Shown here in pieces: positions 10,810-23,916 of a stretch of DNA of 64,000 bases. The DNA is from Endocalyx cinctus (Eukaryota; Ascomycota; Sordariomycetes; Amphisphaeriales; Apiosporaceae), in contig BCKC01000009.1 of NCBI GenBank assembly GCA_001600455.1, positions 1,550,001 to 1,614,000 on the forward strand. Direction: 5' to 3'. The notes beneath the pieces were generated by a model. It had not been told where the DNA came from and ran no database searches. It saw nothing but the letters and a program-made list of their open reading frames with translations. Position 1 is the stretch's first letter, and every line of letters begins with the position of its first letter. The translations under genes were made by a program, and so were the position numbers.

Positions 10810-13336
10810 GATGTTAGCGCAGCCGCACATAATGGTCCCGAGGGTACTTTGACACACAAATGGCTGGCTTTGTGGGTTCGTCGGCTTTCCAAAAACTATC
10901 AACTCCTCATGGAGTTCGTGGGCTTTGAGGGCTAAGCTTCTGGCCGAAGCTGTGATTCACCTGTGGGCTTGATCGGGGGGGGTTTAACCTCCGTGTGGGT
11001 TTTGAGGGCCGAGGGTATCTTAATGACAGCGCGAGGTAATCAGTGGCACATTCCTACGCGCGTTCTATTCTATTTTTTCGAGGGTATATACTTTATGTCA
11101 TTACGTCGGCTTTTCCTCTGTTGGGCACCGAGGGCTTACTATTAGTCAAGGAAGTTGGGAAGAAGCTTCTTATGCTTAGGTTTTCTGAGCATCTCGAAGT
11201 GGACCAAGCTCCATCGCTACGTGGGCTTAATGATGGCGTTCGAGGGTACAAAAAAAGTTATTCGTTTTTCCTGTTTTGTTGTGGCAGCTCATACTTGTTC
11301 AGCGGTTGGAACGAGATGGCAAGCCTCAACTATTGTTTTTCGTTTTCCCCATAATACCCGAGGTAGGAAACACTCTCGGTGAGTATACGCAGATCACCCT
11401 GTATATTACCCAGTTTTCCCCCCGTCGTCGATAGGCATTCGGTAGTTATTAGTCAAATGATTTCCACCTGTTATTACTTTTATTTGCTCTACTTGTTTTG
11501 AAGATGTTGAACTTTGGTTGGTATGATGAAGACGAAATGTCGATATGGGCGCGAGTGGTGATACTGAATGGTACCATCTGATGCGAGTTGTAGGTTATTT
11601 GTATGAGATATGACATGAATTGTGACGAGAATATATTAAAATCAGGCTCAAACCGTTCGACGAGCAGACGATTATTTGACATTGTCAGTTGATATGGCAG
11701 TACAAACAAAAGTTGCAGATGAAAGTTGACTGGGTAAGACCCGGTCGTGCCAAGGTCTCATGATCCAATTACATCATGTCTCAAACATTGTTCGTTCCGA
11801 GAGGACAGGATAAGACTGGTTGAAAAAGCAGTAGCCGAGATGGACCAGTAACGGAGTTTTGCCATAGCGTATCTTTAAGATGCACTTAGATGCATTTGTG
11901 CCCTGTAATGCAAGATAAGATTCCATTCTTTAAGTTTTGGGCCTCGATGCTGTTGTTTTTTTCTCCTTTCTTGGCTGATCCCTCTAAGTTCAAGTACGGT
12001 ACTTATCGACTCTTCTTGGATTCGGACTTGGACTTGAAGGACCTACTCACTGTAAGAGCCTACGAGTATCTATCGTACTGTATTGTATACTCCGTGTATC
12101 TTCTAGGAATCTATACACTACAAAGAAAAAAAAAAAGGAGTTTATTCTACTTTTTAAAAATAATGATACACCATAGACCTCGTGGAAATAGTATGCGTGT
12201 AGATCACTACTAAGTTGATAAGAAAAGGTTCTAAATAATTTTGATCAAACCTATTTGAGATTAGGAATATTCATATCCACCTGGCCATATCCATACACTT
12301 TGTATGTACGCGTATGGATACTTAAGTATTGTAGTAGATATGATCTAACCCAGCATATAGCGTATGTACCCTTACTTTAACCGGTTCATTTGTTTCTATT
12401 TGCATTCTTTTGGGTAGGGACTCAGGCAGTGTAGGGGTACCCTAAAATACTCGTGTCCCCGCTATAGAACCCCCCGTGGACCCGCCGTTATCAGCGTGAT
12501 CATCAACAGCCACACTCCCTAGGCAGATAATCGTCATAGGTAAGGAGAGGAGGTTTAAATGGTAAGTACACATACATGAAACCGTCTTCACATACATCTA
12601 GGTAATATGTCTTATCATACTCATATAACCTCAGCTCGGCGTATTATGTACAGATAGTATTGAAATAAACAAATAAATAAATACACTTATTTTCATTCCA
12701 AGGTTATACCATATCAATCTTACGTACAAAGCAAACCCCACATCAACCCAGTCTGCTCAGCATCACTGAAGATCTGGTCTCTCTTATCCCATCATTGTAC
12801 TTTATGAGATGTACCGGTACTTCTTTCCACCTATTGTCCCTACCAACATACCTTGTGACCTTTGATTCTCTTTCTTATACAACTGACTTTATTCTAATCT
12901 ATTTTACCAACGTTGATTATTACTCCTATTATTATTCTTATTATTTTTTCAGGGCTGAAGGAAGGTCAATTTATATGATCTATTACTCATACGCACTAAC
13001 AACTCGGGAAATCCTCAACATTTCCAAACCCATTTACTTTATTAAAAAAAATAATCACAACAAGATTCAACTGATCAGCGAGTCGCGGGGTTAATCACAT
13101 ATACTCTTATATCACCGGCAGTCGGTGAGGAGCCCCGGCCCCCCAGCGCCCCCTTACTACTTTTCCAACCGTCGATCTCTCTTGGATTACCTTTACTAAG
13201 TAGTTATCGGACACAGTTTCTCCATCCATTTACTTTCCTTGTAGTATACTTCAACTTTTTTTTTTTTTTTTTTTTTTTTCAAATTCATACTCACGTATGA
13301 TATATATTGCGCAATAATCAATAGAATAATATCAAC
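10810..13336. other. Long intergenic region after the nucleolin-like gene
   Basis: No gene is supported. The first ~550 bp repeat short motifs: variants of GTGGGCTT (near 10873, 10917, 10961, 10993, 11219) and CGAGGGTA (near 10839, 11010, 11079, 11241). They may belong to the 3' UTR of the nucleolin-like mRNA. The rest is AT-rich with a TAT-rich run near 12925 and a T-run near 13256. A C-rich patch occurs near 13130. Confidence 0.55.
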
Positions 13337-14726
13337 ATGAGTGGTCGAGTTCCCGATTCCGCCGCCATGAGGTCTAACGCTGTTCCATCCCAACAGCGCC
13401 AAAGACATGATGGTAAGTTTTTTCCGTTATTGTAGCAATGGTCGATCGCTTACGGGCGTAGTAGAATCATGGATCGAAGTGTCGTCGCATCCGTCCTCAT
13501 CTTCCGTATCGTCGATAGGCGACGAGATAGTCACCACCGGCCTCCAAGTTGGTTCTTCCTATAATCCTCGACGACGACGTCTACATCCGCATTCCTACCA
13601 CCAAGCCCACCTGAACCCGCAGCACCAACAGCACCAGACTTTCGTCGGCAGCACCCAAACAGTGCGATCCGGCGCTACTAGTAGTCAAGAAGAATATGAT
13701 GAAACCGAGAGCGAGGAAGACCACGTTCTGACGAGCTCTACCGAAAATCTCACACCGCCCCAACTTTCCCGACATACTCCGCTACGACAAGTGTTCTCCC
13801 CGCAAGCAGGCGCGGACTCGGATTCGAGCGACGATGACTCGGACGAGAATGGGACAGCCTTGGGCACCAGGACCCGAAGACCATCCGAGCCCTTCCGCCC
13901 CCAACCCAACGCATTCTCACACCCACCCTCCCACTTGACCCATCGCCACTCGGCCAGCTCCTCCATACTGCCAAGCCACCCTCGACCTTCCTTCAGTCAG
14001 CGATCGCAGACGCGCGTCGATCGTCGCGGCGTCCCCAATTTCGCATCTCCTTCTACCTACCAAGAAGACAACGACGCGGCACTGCGCGCTAGCCTGACCA
14101 CCCTACTCAGCTGCGCCGCGGCCGCGAGGGGAAGGTCTAACAAGGAAGGAGGAGAGAAAGAAAGGGAGCGCGTGGCGACAGCCGGAGGCAGTCAGCAACA
14201 GCAGCAACAACCGGTGGGGTTACGGCTCGTAGCGGAGACCGAACTCATGTCCCCTTCTTCCCCTTCCCCTCCTTCGGCCCAAAGACGGCAAGTCTCTCAG
14301 CAACAAGGCAGAAGAGGACAATCCCCCCGATCATCGCCTCGCGTAGCGGTGGCGGCGGACGAGAAACCGAAGAGGGCGGGCACGCCTACCTTGTCGTCGC
14401 CGAAGTCGCGAGCGACCAAGAAGAAGAAGACCACCGCTATCGCCGGATCGGAAGAACCGGCGTTCATGGTTAGTCCCACTCTGCTAACCTGGGTCGTCAG
14501 CGCTGGCGTCGTCGTGCTCGTATCGGTGGTCGGGTTCGGCGCAGGGTACGTCATCGGTCGCGAGGTCGGCAGGCAGGAAGGTACCACGGTTAGCCTTCTC
14601 GGAGGGGGAGGGAACGCCACGGACGTCGTGAGCGGCGGCACCAGTTGCGGTAGGGAGGTGATCCGAAGCAGCGGCGGGACCTTGAAGAGATTTCGTTGGG
14701 GCGTAGGGAGGAGCGTATCTACTTGA
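13337..14726 (+). CDS. Fungal protein with one transmembrane segment, function unknown
   Basis: I join an exon at 13337-13412 (ATG, GTAAGT donor) to 13519-14726, giving 427 residues; an alternative acceptor at 13530 would remove four residues. The first ~330 residues are low-complexity, rich in Ser, Pro, Arg and Gln, with acidic patches. A conserved-looking short segment, AALRASLTTLLSCAAAARG, lies near residue 225. One hydrophobic helix follows (SPTLLTWVVSAGVVVLVSVV and on to GYVIGREVG, about 345-375), then ~55 residues. The disordered N-terminal part, single helix and short tail suggest a membrane-anchored protein, but I do not recognise a characterised family and assign no function. The 106-nt first intron was chosen by phase; a nearby closer acceptor would give an implausibly short intron. 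Confidence 0.7.
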
Positions 14727-15978
14727 TTCTTTTGATTTCTCTCCTCTTTTCTTTTTTAAAGCCTCATCCCTTGTTTCTTTGTCTCTGAGTCAAGTTCTAG
14801 GGGAGGAGATAATCTAATGGGGGGGCCTTCCCATTACTTACTTCCAAGAGAAGTAGGGAAGGGAAACGACGAAAGATCTATCTGTTTTTTTTTTTTTTTT
14901 CTTTCTCGGTTCGGATTTCTCGGAGAAACGACAACATGAAACTGATATGAACGGAATTTATGAATCGACAAGACAATGACGAAGAGGAAAGAAGAAAGCT
15001 TCTTTTCTTTTTTTTTTTTCTTCCCAGCATCTCTGCCATCTGGCTGGTTTGGTTTGGCTTTACTGTTTATGGGACCAGGGGAGTTTAACTGGTTGCTTTC
15101 TTTCCTTTTCTTAATATCTACTTTTATCTATTTGATTTTAAACCTAACATGATACTCACGGCCGCATTTTTTTTCTTCCTTTTTTTTCTTTTCATTTACT
15201 TTGTCCTGATTTTTTTTTTTTTTTTTTTGCATCCCATCGGGAGAGGAATGTGTTGATAATCGTTGAGAAGCGAAGATTCTTCACTCTACCCTCCCCCATC
15301 TTTTTTATTCTCTAAGTACGGCGGTGTTCTGTTTTGAGGTGGAAGATTTAAGAAATAAGGAGATGAAGAGTTGAAATAAATAAATACCTACAGTACTGAG
15401 TAGATATTGAGGTGAGGAAGGGAAGGGGGGAGAGGGTGTGTAGACAGACAGACAGACGGATAGGTAGTATGATGAAAGATGAAATTTAAGGATTTGAAAG
15501 TAAATAACGACTTTGTCTTTTAAATGATAACTGGAATAGAAGTGACGAGTAAAGGTTGAGTGAGGTCCCTGTTATTTATCTATCTATAACTTACACACGA
15601 CGACGAGATATAAGAATGGCCGTTGAGGTATCTTGATGGAATGGATTTTACGATATATACTAGTTTCACTCGTTTAGATAGACGGGCAGGTAGAATACCA
15701 TATATTATTGTATTATCGTATCTTGTGCAGCTGTGTCAAATTTCTATGTCTAACTCTCATGAGATAAAAGCTATTAATTTTCATCACTTATTGCATATAG
15801 CCGTTACAAATAGCTCGTTTTGGCATTCAACATTCCTAGCCTGTAATTAATAGACAAAGTCTTGCTCGCCCCTGATAGTAATACAATACGTATTATACAA
15901 TACATTTTCAAGGGTGTCCTGAGTAGTTTTTTTTGACAAGACATGGGCCTAAACGGTTAATTTGATATATAATAGTCA
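14727..15978. other. Intergenic region between convergent genes
   Basis: This stretch lies between the 3' ends of the membrane-protein gene and MPH1. It is full of T-runs (near 14885, 15010, 15210) and contains a short CAGA repeat near 15443. No gene is visible. Confidence 0.6.
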
Positions 15979-18900
15979 TCAATAGTCATCATCATCGTCT
16001 TCGTCCTCGTCGTCATCTGGGATAAATACTCTTCGTTTGTTGGCGGTTCGATTCCTCCCCAGAGCCCTTCTATTCATAACAGTATCGTCACTATCTTCTT
16101 CCTCTGAATCCGGCGGGCGAGAAGGTTTGGAAGTACCGTTATTCTTCTTATTTTGGTTCTGCTTCCGGATTATTTGACTCATCGATGGCACATCGTCGTC
16201 GTCATCATCTTCGTCGTCATCCAGTGCCGTCGGTACGTAGTACGCTTCTTCCTCTCTCGACGACCGCTGTCCTCCGGAAGAAAACGTAGAGGGCGGCGTA
16301 TTCGACGACACCGATCGTCTGTGGGGTATGCTAGAGGAGACAACGTTGCTGGAAACAGCCTCGTCGTCCCCGACGATAAATCCCTCGAGATCGGCACCGC
16401 TATCCGAATCCTGCGTGGGTTCGAGGTCGCTAGTCCGCCTGCAGTCGTCGCCCTCGTCCGCGCTCTCGTCGTAGACGCCTGCTGTTCGACTTTTCTTACC
16501 CCTCTTGACGGTCTTCTTGGGCTGTCTCGGAGCCGGGTTTGCTTTGGCTTTCGGCGGCTTCTTTGTCTTCGGGGCGGAGGTGCGTTTAGGTGGTGAGGTA
16601 GTTCGTTTCTTCTTACGCGGAGGCCCGAGGCCGCCATGTTCGCTTTCTGGATCAGATCCTTCACTTGGCAAAGGTAGTTGATCGTAACGGCTGCTGTCGT
16701 AATCACCGTATGGTTTGTCGAACCGTTCATGTATAGATTGTGATTTTGCCAAGCTCCGGAACAGCCTCACGCAGCGTTTGGTATATGCCCCGTGCTGAAC
16801 GAGAACCGTCCTGCGCAGCGATCTTTGAGCCGTCGTTTGGGCGGTCAAATCGACATGTTCGACGAACTCGATGTCCTCGCCGAGGCCAGGAATTGACGTG
16901 TACACTCCTCTCAATTCCTCGGTCTGTTCTGGATTAAGCAGGACTTGGCTGAGGTTCGGAATATCAACGATTTCGTCTTCTTCCACAGGTTTCTCTCTTT
17001 TTGGTGGAACCGAAGATATGCCCATGAGGGATGCGACAGATTTAAACCCAGTCTCGACATTATCTGGCATGTGGAATTTCTTTGGTGGCTTCTTTTTTGG
17101 CTGTCGTCTTTTTGGCTCGGGCAAACCTGAGGCCTGAGTGTTTTCTATAGGAATCTCAACGAGTCTCATGTCGACTTCAGGTTTGATCTCTTTCGGTACT
17201 ATCCTCTTCGATTGGTCATGCCGGAAATTAAAGCTACTGCCGTCGCATATCATGCGTTGCATTTTTTCGTAGTTGTCTTTGGACTTTTCGTAGTTATCCT
17301 CTTCTTTTCCTCTCATTAGAAGCAGTACCACTCGCCCAGCACGCTTTCTTCCCGTTCGTCCCATTCTCTGCAGCATTCGGATTGGCGAAGCGGACGCATC
17401 GTAACAGATGATGAGATCTACCTGACCGATATCGAGACCTTCTTCTCCAATAGACGTAGCGACGAGGACGTTGAACTCGCCCTTCTTGAAACGCGTGATC
17501 CTGTCGATTTGCTCAGATTGTTTCATGCCTTCTGATTTCTTCGAGGTAGCCTGCCCGACGAACACCGCAGCTTTGATAAGCGGTTTATGGGTGTTCAAGA
17601 CTCGCACGATTTCCTCTGCACTATCTCGATATTCACTAAAAACGATAATTCTGGTATTTGTATCCGGTTGGCCGCCGCTACCCTCGCTCGCATCCATGAA
17701 GTGATTTAACACCGTATCGCACAGACAAGAGAGCTTTGGATGACTGATGAAGCTGTCATCTAGAAGCCAACCTTTGACTTTATCCATCATTTCTTGAAAA
17801 TTATCATTTTCGAGGATCTGGCGCTTATATTTGGAGCCTTTCTCACCTTTACCCTCTATCTCGTCTCGGAATTGGACGAGGTTTTCATAGAATGGCTTGA
17901 TACCGTGAAAGTTGAGTAGCTTGATGCCATGCGCTAGACTGGTAAGCACACTAAAGACGGCCATCATCATGAATTTTATACCCTGGTTGGCATGACGGCC
18001 AGCACGAGCCATCCACTCCTTCCTCGCCTGGAGAAGACCGTAGTTAGTGATTGACATAGGGTCTCGGCCCCAGTATATATTCTGCTGGCTCAATTTATCG
18101 ATCAACGGCTTCAAGGCTTTGGTATATAGCTCTTTTATGGTGACCATTTCGTCTGATGGGTCTAGCAGGATTTTCTCCTCGTCCCTCTGATGAACATATT
18201 GGCGAATATCGATTGACTCTTCCGTGCGGATCTCTATATGGGAGACGCCAAGACTATCGATAACTTCCTGCACCGTCTCAACCTTCGACCCGGGAGTGGC
18301 AGTGAGGGCAAGAACACGAAAGCTGCTCGAAAATCTTTTTACAAGGGTGACAACCTTGACGTACGAGTAATTTCCCGTGGCTCTGTGGGCTTCATCTACC
18401 ACAAGCAAGCCAATAGATTTCGGGTCGGCATATCCGTGGGATAAATCATTTTCTAAAGTTTGAGGGGTCATGAAGAAGACTCTTTTCGATTCCCACTCCT
18501 CGGCTCGTAAGGCAGGTGCAACTTCTCCAGTCAAAAGGGTAGTTTGCGACCTCGGAATTCCAGCAATATTGAAACACGCGTCAACTTGTTGAGATACTAG
18601 AGGTTTGGTAGGTGCCACAAAAACAATTTTGGCCTTGGGTAACCACCGGTAATAATTTAGCATGATAGTTGCTGCGATGAAGGTTTTACCTAAACCTGTG
18701 GGAAGTGCTACGAGAGTATTGTTAAACAGTCCATTTTTCACGATGCTGAACTGATATTCACGCGTGGGACCTAAATTGGTAGGATACACCCAGGTGTTCA
18801 TAGCTTCTTTATCAATCTCATGGTGAGTTGGTTCTTCCGGAGGTAAATCTACACGGAAGGCCCTATTTCTATTTGACTGACTTTGACTTAAATCGTCATT

Positions 18901-19239
18901 TTGTAGCGTTTGACCAAATAAAGTGGTCTGTCTGAAATTTGATGGGGGTGCACCAAGTCGAGGTGGTCGGTTCTAATACATATGTTAATATATCATACCA
19001 GTGCAGGTACACTCGCCAAATGAATCGTGATATAATATAATACCACCGAAGAGACGAATTGAATGGGTGCGGCATACAAATGAACTCTCTGAGTGAATAT
19101 AAACTGCATCCGACGAGGAAGAAGGATACCTAGACTTGGAAGACTCAGACCTATCGGGTATAGGGGCTTGTTGAGCTTGAGTAGCTGCAATTAAAAATTC
19201 GTCGGAAATACCACCATCGTCAAAGTCATCTGAATCCAT
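15979..19239 (-). CDS. MPH1: ATP-dependent DNA helicase MPH1 (FANCM family)
   Basis: Exons 19239-19078 and 18972-15979 join in phase (GTATGC donor, TTAG acceptor, 105-nt intron) to give 1,051 residues. FANCM/Mph1 proteins are 3'-5' helicases that dissociate D-loops and process stalled forks in the nucleus. Visible SF2 motifs are Walker [10 protein letters not shown] (about 144-152), DEAH (about 247-250), SAT-like ALTATPGS, and motif [15 protein letters not shown] in the C-terminal RecA domain. The FANCM helical insert lies between them. The N-terminus holds the family TTLFGQT motif, coded just after the intron. The C-terminal ~330 residues are acidic and basic low-complexity. Length fits fungal MPH1. 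The gene is divergent from MEX67, with starts about 1.5 kb apart. Confidence 0.93.
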
Positions 19240-20731
19240 GACTGTGGAATATTAACTGAAAGGAAGAAAATGTCATAATTTAGAAAATTTGCTCAAATGA
19301 TATCAGAAGATTTAGGACCTGTAGACCCCAATCAACAGACCATATGAGAGGGAGATAGATGTTTTAAAATAGATAAACGCGTCAAGCAAAAGGGTAGGAA
19401 TGTGGGACAAGAATAGCTCTAACTAAAACAAGTGAATAAAGTGGATTGATAGAGTCGCGAGACCACGTGATCATGGTTATGCCCAGGTGCCCAGGTGATA
19501 ACCTTGGAATTACCTAACTGCCTAATTGTAAGTGATCGTACCTGATAATTGGAAAGAGGTTCCTACATGATTAGAAGCCTATTAGGTGGGTGTCTTCCAC
19601 TGTTTAGCCTACAACTACACTACAGCAACTATTATGTAACGTAATGCTACATATTACATAAACACCTCAACTGTTTTAAGGCGGAGCATTACCTACTATG
19701 TACTTTGTAGGTAACCTTACCTAATGGATATTATGGGGATGAGTCATTCAAGCTAGCTCAAAACAGCTCAAAAAAATAATAATAAGATTTTAGTGGTCTG
19801 TGCTTACATGAGGTATTCTTATTCACCTGCCAGCCTGCCCGTCTGCCAGTCTGCCGGCTTACCAGTCGCCGCCAGGCAGACTACTTCCGTATTATATTTG
19901 TTAATAGACGTCACTCACTTGACATTCTCATGACCTGTCAGTTCTTCATACCTCTTCACCTCTTCACCTCTGCACATTTTACTACCACCTACCACCTTTC
20001 GAAACCTTCCCTTTCATTCTATTTAAACAATAAACCTAAGAAATATGCTCTTCTATTCTACCTAAATTAGTTTCGGCTGGATTGTCACATGTATTAAACT
20101 CGTCATAGTGGAAGTGCATGAAAAAACTTTAAATATTCAATTATTTATATTCCTTCACTCCCCTCCACCTTTTCAAGTTTGATTTTTTTCTCTCTAAAAA
20201 CAAAACAAAACAAAAGTAAACAAAACAAAAGTTCTTTCTACGACAACCTGTTTCGAAAGATCTTCTTTCTTTCTTTCTTTTACATTACCTCTGTAAAAGT
20301 TACTGATCTTCCCACTCTCTCTTTAATTCGTTGATACTTTTCCGAAAGCTTTTTCACTGTTATTTGATCCTATCACTGCGGCCGCATAAAAAGCTATCAC
20401 ACTCATTCGAGCATCGCCGAGATTCTAATTTCACCTTCTACTATACACGATTGAAAAAAAAAAAAAAAAAAACCTGACTCTCATTCACTACACAAGAGAT
20501 TACACAAGAGAGTGTCAAATCATTCTTCGCCTTTGTTCGCAAAGGTGGGAAAGAAATTACCTCCTACCTACTACAATTCATATCCTATTTCTTTCTTTCT
20601 TTCCCTCTCTCACTCTCTATCTCTCTCTTCATCACTCTCTCTTCATCTTTGTCAGAACGATAGCAAAAGCAGTCGAACTCCATCCGTGAAATTTTTTTCT
20701 TTCTCGACAACCTTCGCCATCACCCACGATA
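19240..20731. promoter_or_regulatory. Divergent intergenic region between MPH1 and MEX67
   Basis: About 1.5 kb separates the two start codons. The MEX67 side (20140-20720) is strongly pyrimidine-rich, with CTTT repeats near 20269, an A-run near 20454 and CTCT repeats near 20595-20645. This looks like a promoter and long 5' leader. No gene is visible. Confidence 0.55.
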
Positions 20732-23026
20732 ATGGCACCTAACGGCCCGCGCAAAGGCGCAAGCTCTTCAGGAGCGCGCAATTCCCGAAACACGTCAACC
20801 GCCGGTGGAAAAGCAAGCTCTCGAGGTGGAATCAATAAACGACGCGGCCCTGTAATTAAAACCGATCGAGATGGTGACCTGGATATGGATGCTCCCACTG
20901 CGAACCGCGCATCTAATAAAAACAAGCGTGGCAACAACAATGGTATCCCGACAGGACCGTCAAGTCGTGCTACCCGATCAACGGCAAGATCGACCAAACA
21001 AAACATCAAAACCCATCACCAAAAAGTCATCGAAAGAGCACTCACCACAGGTCCTGCCTCCGTACGGGTCGCGTCAGGAATGTCTACCCGTAGCGCCTCG
21101 CAGCCAAACAGTACATCGCAATCGGTTACTCTCAAAGTTTTGGGTCTAAAGTCCAGCAAAGCCGCTAGCAACGAAGGCGGTGGACTGAAAGAGCTCTTGA
21201 CATTTCTGGAGAGAAAAGCACAAGGAGTGGGTAAAAAATCCCGATTCGTTCGGATCAAGAAGGTATGTGTACAGCACCCAATCTGAGGATCTGGGGGGGG
21301 TTACAAAGCGACGCCAAAATTTCTCCGCAATCGTTATTATGCCATTTAGCTCGCAAAACGAGGAGACAGATAATTTCGATCCGAGCCACGTGCCTATCCT
21401 GGAATCCTAGATCACTACCAAGGTTTCATCACCTTGCTAACGTCTAGCAGTCCCAAATTAATGGTGACTACGTCTACATCACAGCAAGCAGAGACGATGC
21501 CGACGACATCTTGAAACTCAACAACTTCGCCTTTGCCGGAACAACCTTAGAAATCTCCGAAACAACAGAATCGGTACCTTCGGCAGCTCAGTTATCATCC
21601 AGCGCCACCGAAATCAAGGAGCAGCTGCGAGGTGTGCTCAGTATTCGCTACGACGGTTCCACAAAACTGTTGAATCTTGCATCACTCGGAGAAGACGCTG
21701 TTTTGAACCAGATGGGCTTCTTTAGCGGCGAAAGCACGCCAGAGAAATTGTTCCGCGCCCTGATGGCAATTTGCGAGATGTTATTCGAAACGCCTCAAGC
21801 GAAACGCGACGCGATCAGCAGCATCACCCTCGCCGGTAACAATATCGACGACGTCCTTCAGATCATGTCCCTTTCCGACACATTTCCGGATCTGATCAAC
21901 CTGGATTTAAGTCGAAACCAATTCAAGGACTTGAAGGCTCTGCAAAAATGGCGACACCGCCTCCGCAGCATGGAGACGCTGCTTCTAAACGACAATCCGA
22001 TCGAGTCGACGAACCCCAACTACGCGACAGAATTAATCACCTGGTTTCCGAGACTTCAGAACCTGAATGGCGTTCAGGTTCGAACCCCCGAAGAAGTTGC
22101 GCAACAAACGGCACCTGCCCCTCGCCCCGTACCTATCCCACAGTACGGGTCGGACTTCCGAGATATCAACCGAATTGGTGAAGGCTTCATTACGGAATTC
22201 TTGCATCTGTACGATACCGATCGTAATAGCCTAGCAGCCAAATACTACGACTCTGAGAGCAAATTCTCCCTCGCTGTGAATTCACGCTCTCCTCACGCAC
22301 CGAATGTTGTAGTGCCCTCCTGGAGTGCATATATTAAGTTTTCCCGCAATCATACAAAGATTACGCATGTGGCAGCTAGGCAGCAGAGGGTGTTTACAGG
22401 AACACAACTCATCCGAGGCATCTGGCAACAACTCCCTGCTACTCGTCACCCGGATCTGGCGTCACAATTTAACAAGTACATCATCGATTGTCACCCAGTC
22501 AGTTATCTTGCGGATCCGACGCACCAGAATCCACTCGGTGTTGATGGACTGATCTTGATTATTCATGGAGAGTTCGACGACCAAGAGCACGGTACTATGA
22601 AGACGGCGAAGCGGAGTTTCTCTCGAACCTTTGTGCTTGGTCCCGGTGACCCAACGGGCAACCCCATCCGAGTTCTTAGCGACATGCTCTCCATCAAAGC
22701 ATACAATGCATTACCAACCACCCCAACAACCGCCTCCGAGCCAGTTCCTGTACAGGTTTCCCAACCGGTTCCTGAAAACAACGAAGAGCAACAAAAACGT
22801 CAGATGCTGTTGGAGCTTTGTAAGCAGACGGGCATGAACCCTCAATATTCTACGTTCTGCCTCGAAAACGTGAACTGGAACTTTGATCAAGCATTGATTA
22901 CTTTTAATGAGAAAAAGGTAATAATTTTTCGTTTTTTATATATGAACCTCACGCCAAGCGACGGCAGGCTAACTCAAATCCCAACAGGCTACACTACCCC
23001 AAGAAGCTTTCGCCATTACAAACTAG
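20732..23026 (+). CDS. MEX67: mRNA export factor MEX67 (TAP/NXF family)
   Basis: Three exons: 20732-21262, 21451-22917 and 22988-23026, giving 678 residues. Mex67 with Mtr2 carries mRNPs through the nuclear pore. The N-terminus is basic and disordered (RNA binding). An RRM-like fold spans the first intron. Leucine-rich repeats are seen around LINLDLSRNQFKDL and LLLNDNP. An NTF2-like domain follows (FITEFLHLYD through the VLSDM region), which pairs with Mtr2. A UBA-like TAP-C domain ends the protein (MLLELCKQTGMN, NVNWNFDQAL). The last exon is only 39 nt including the stop and codes for ATLPQEAFAITN, the end of TAP-C. All junctions use GTATGT/GTAATA donors and CAG acceptors in phase. Confidence 0.92.
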
Positions 23027-23874
23027 GAATATCAAATATTGGTCGGAAAAGAAACTTGAGACGGGACATATTGCATTCGACACGGCGTTTATGGTTTCCT
23101 GCATTTAAGAGGACTGGACACAGCGTTTGTTTTAGAAGTCAAGCATGGTTCATATTTGCGTTTATATAGAAAATGGCAAAGGGCACAAAACGTATCGTTG
23201 TTGTGCGAGGCATAAGGAGAAAAAAGCGGAAAAGAAAAGAAAAAACAAGCGACACGTTAGAGCGATGAACAAAAACCAGTGGTGGATGTATTTGAGATAG
23301 AGCGATCACATGGACATATGGCGAGGTAGCGTCGTGGAATGACCTGGACACAATCAGAACAGTTCTACGGGAAATGGGACAAAGAAATATGATAAAACTG
23401 TTCCGCGATCAACCACGTGTCTACCATTTTAGATTGATATACAGTGTCGTAACCGCTGATATTCGTGATATAAAACCACAAAAGCGGTTCCTGCCGCACA
23501 AATAACCTATTGCAGGGTCTTTATACAGAAACATTCAATGCTTGGTGACGTATCAATTCCAATATAAGAATGAGTGGTTCAGAATAAACGTAGGTTGAAT
23601 GTGATTAATGAACCAATAGGAAGTGAAACTCTCGTAGTGAAAGATGATATCGAGAATCGTATGGTTGGATGCCGCGCGCCTGTTTCTTCGCAGCATGAAT
23701 CATTAGTTAATCACCCAGTACTACCTAAATGCGAGGGAGGGGAAATAGGGTCGGGGATTGATTCGTTGATAGCGATCAGTTTCTATTCAGTTTGTATTTC
23801 TTTTCCGCTATTGGGCGCTTATGCTTGGCTAATATATGCCTGACATGTCAAAATTCTTCTATTCTTCTACCGTA

Positions 23875-23916
23875 ATTCCCTATTCCCTATTCCCTATTCC
23901 CTATTTCCTATTCCCT
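23875..23916. repeat. Heptamer tandem repeat (ATTCCCT x6)
   Basis: Six head-to-tail copies of ATTCCCT, the fifth with one change. On the minus strand it reads AGGGAAT, loosely like a telomere repeat (TTAGGG) but longer by one base. It is probably a simple microsatellite. Confidence 0.85.

Noticed and set aside
10450..10902. Pro-rich and Ala/Thr-rich minus-strand frames opposite the nucleolin-like gene
   Set aside because: Shadows of the Gly-Arg repeat codons; the plus-strand RRM/RGG reading is clear.
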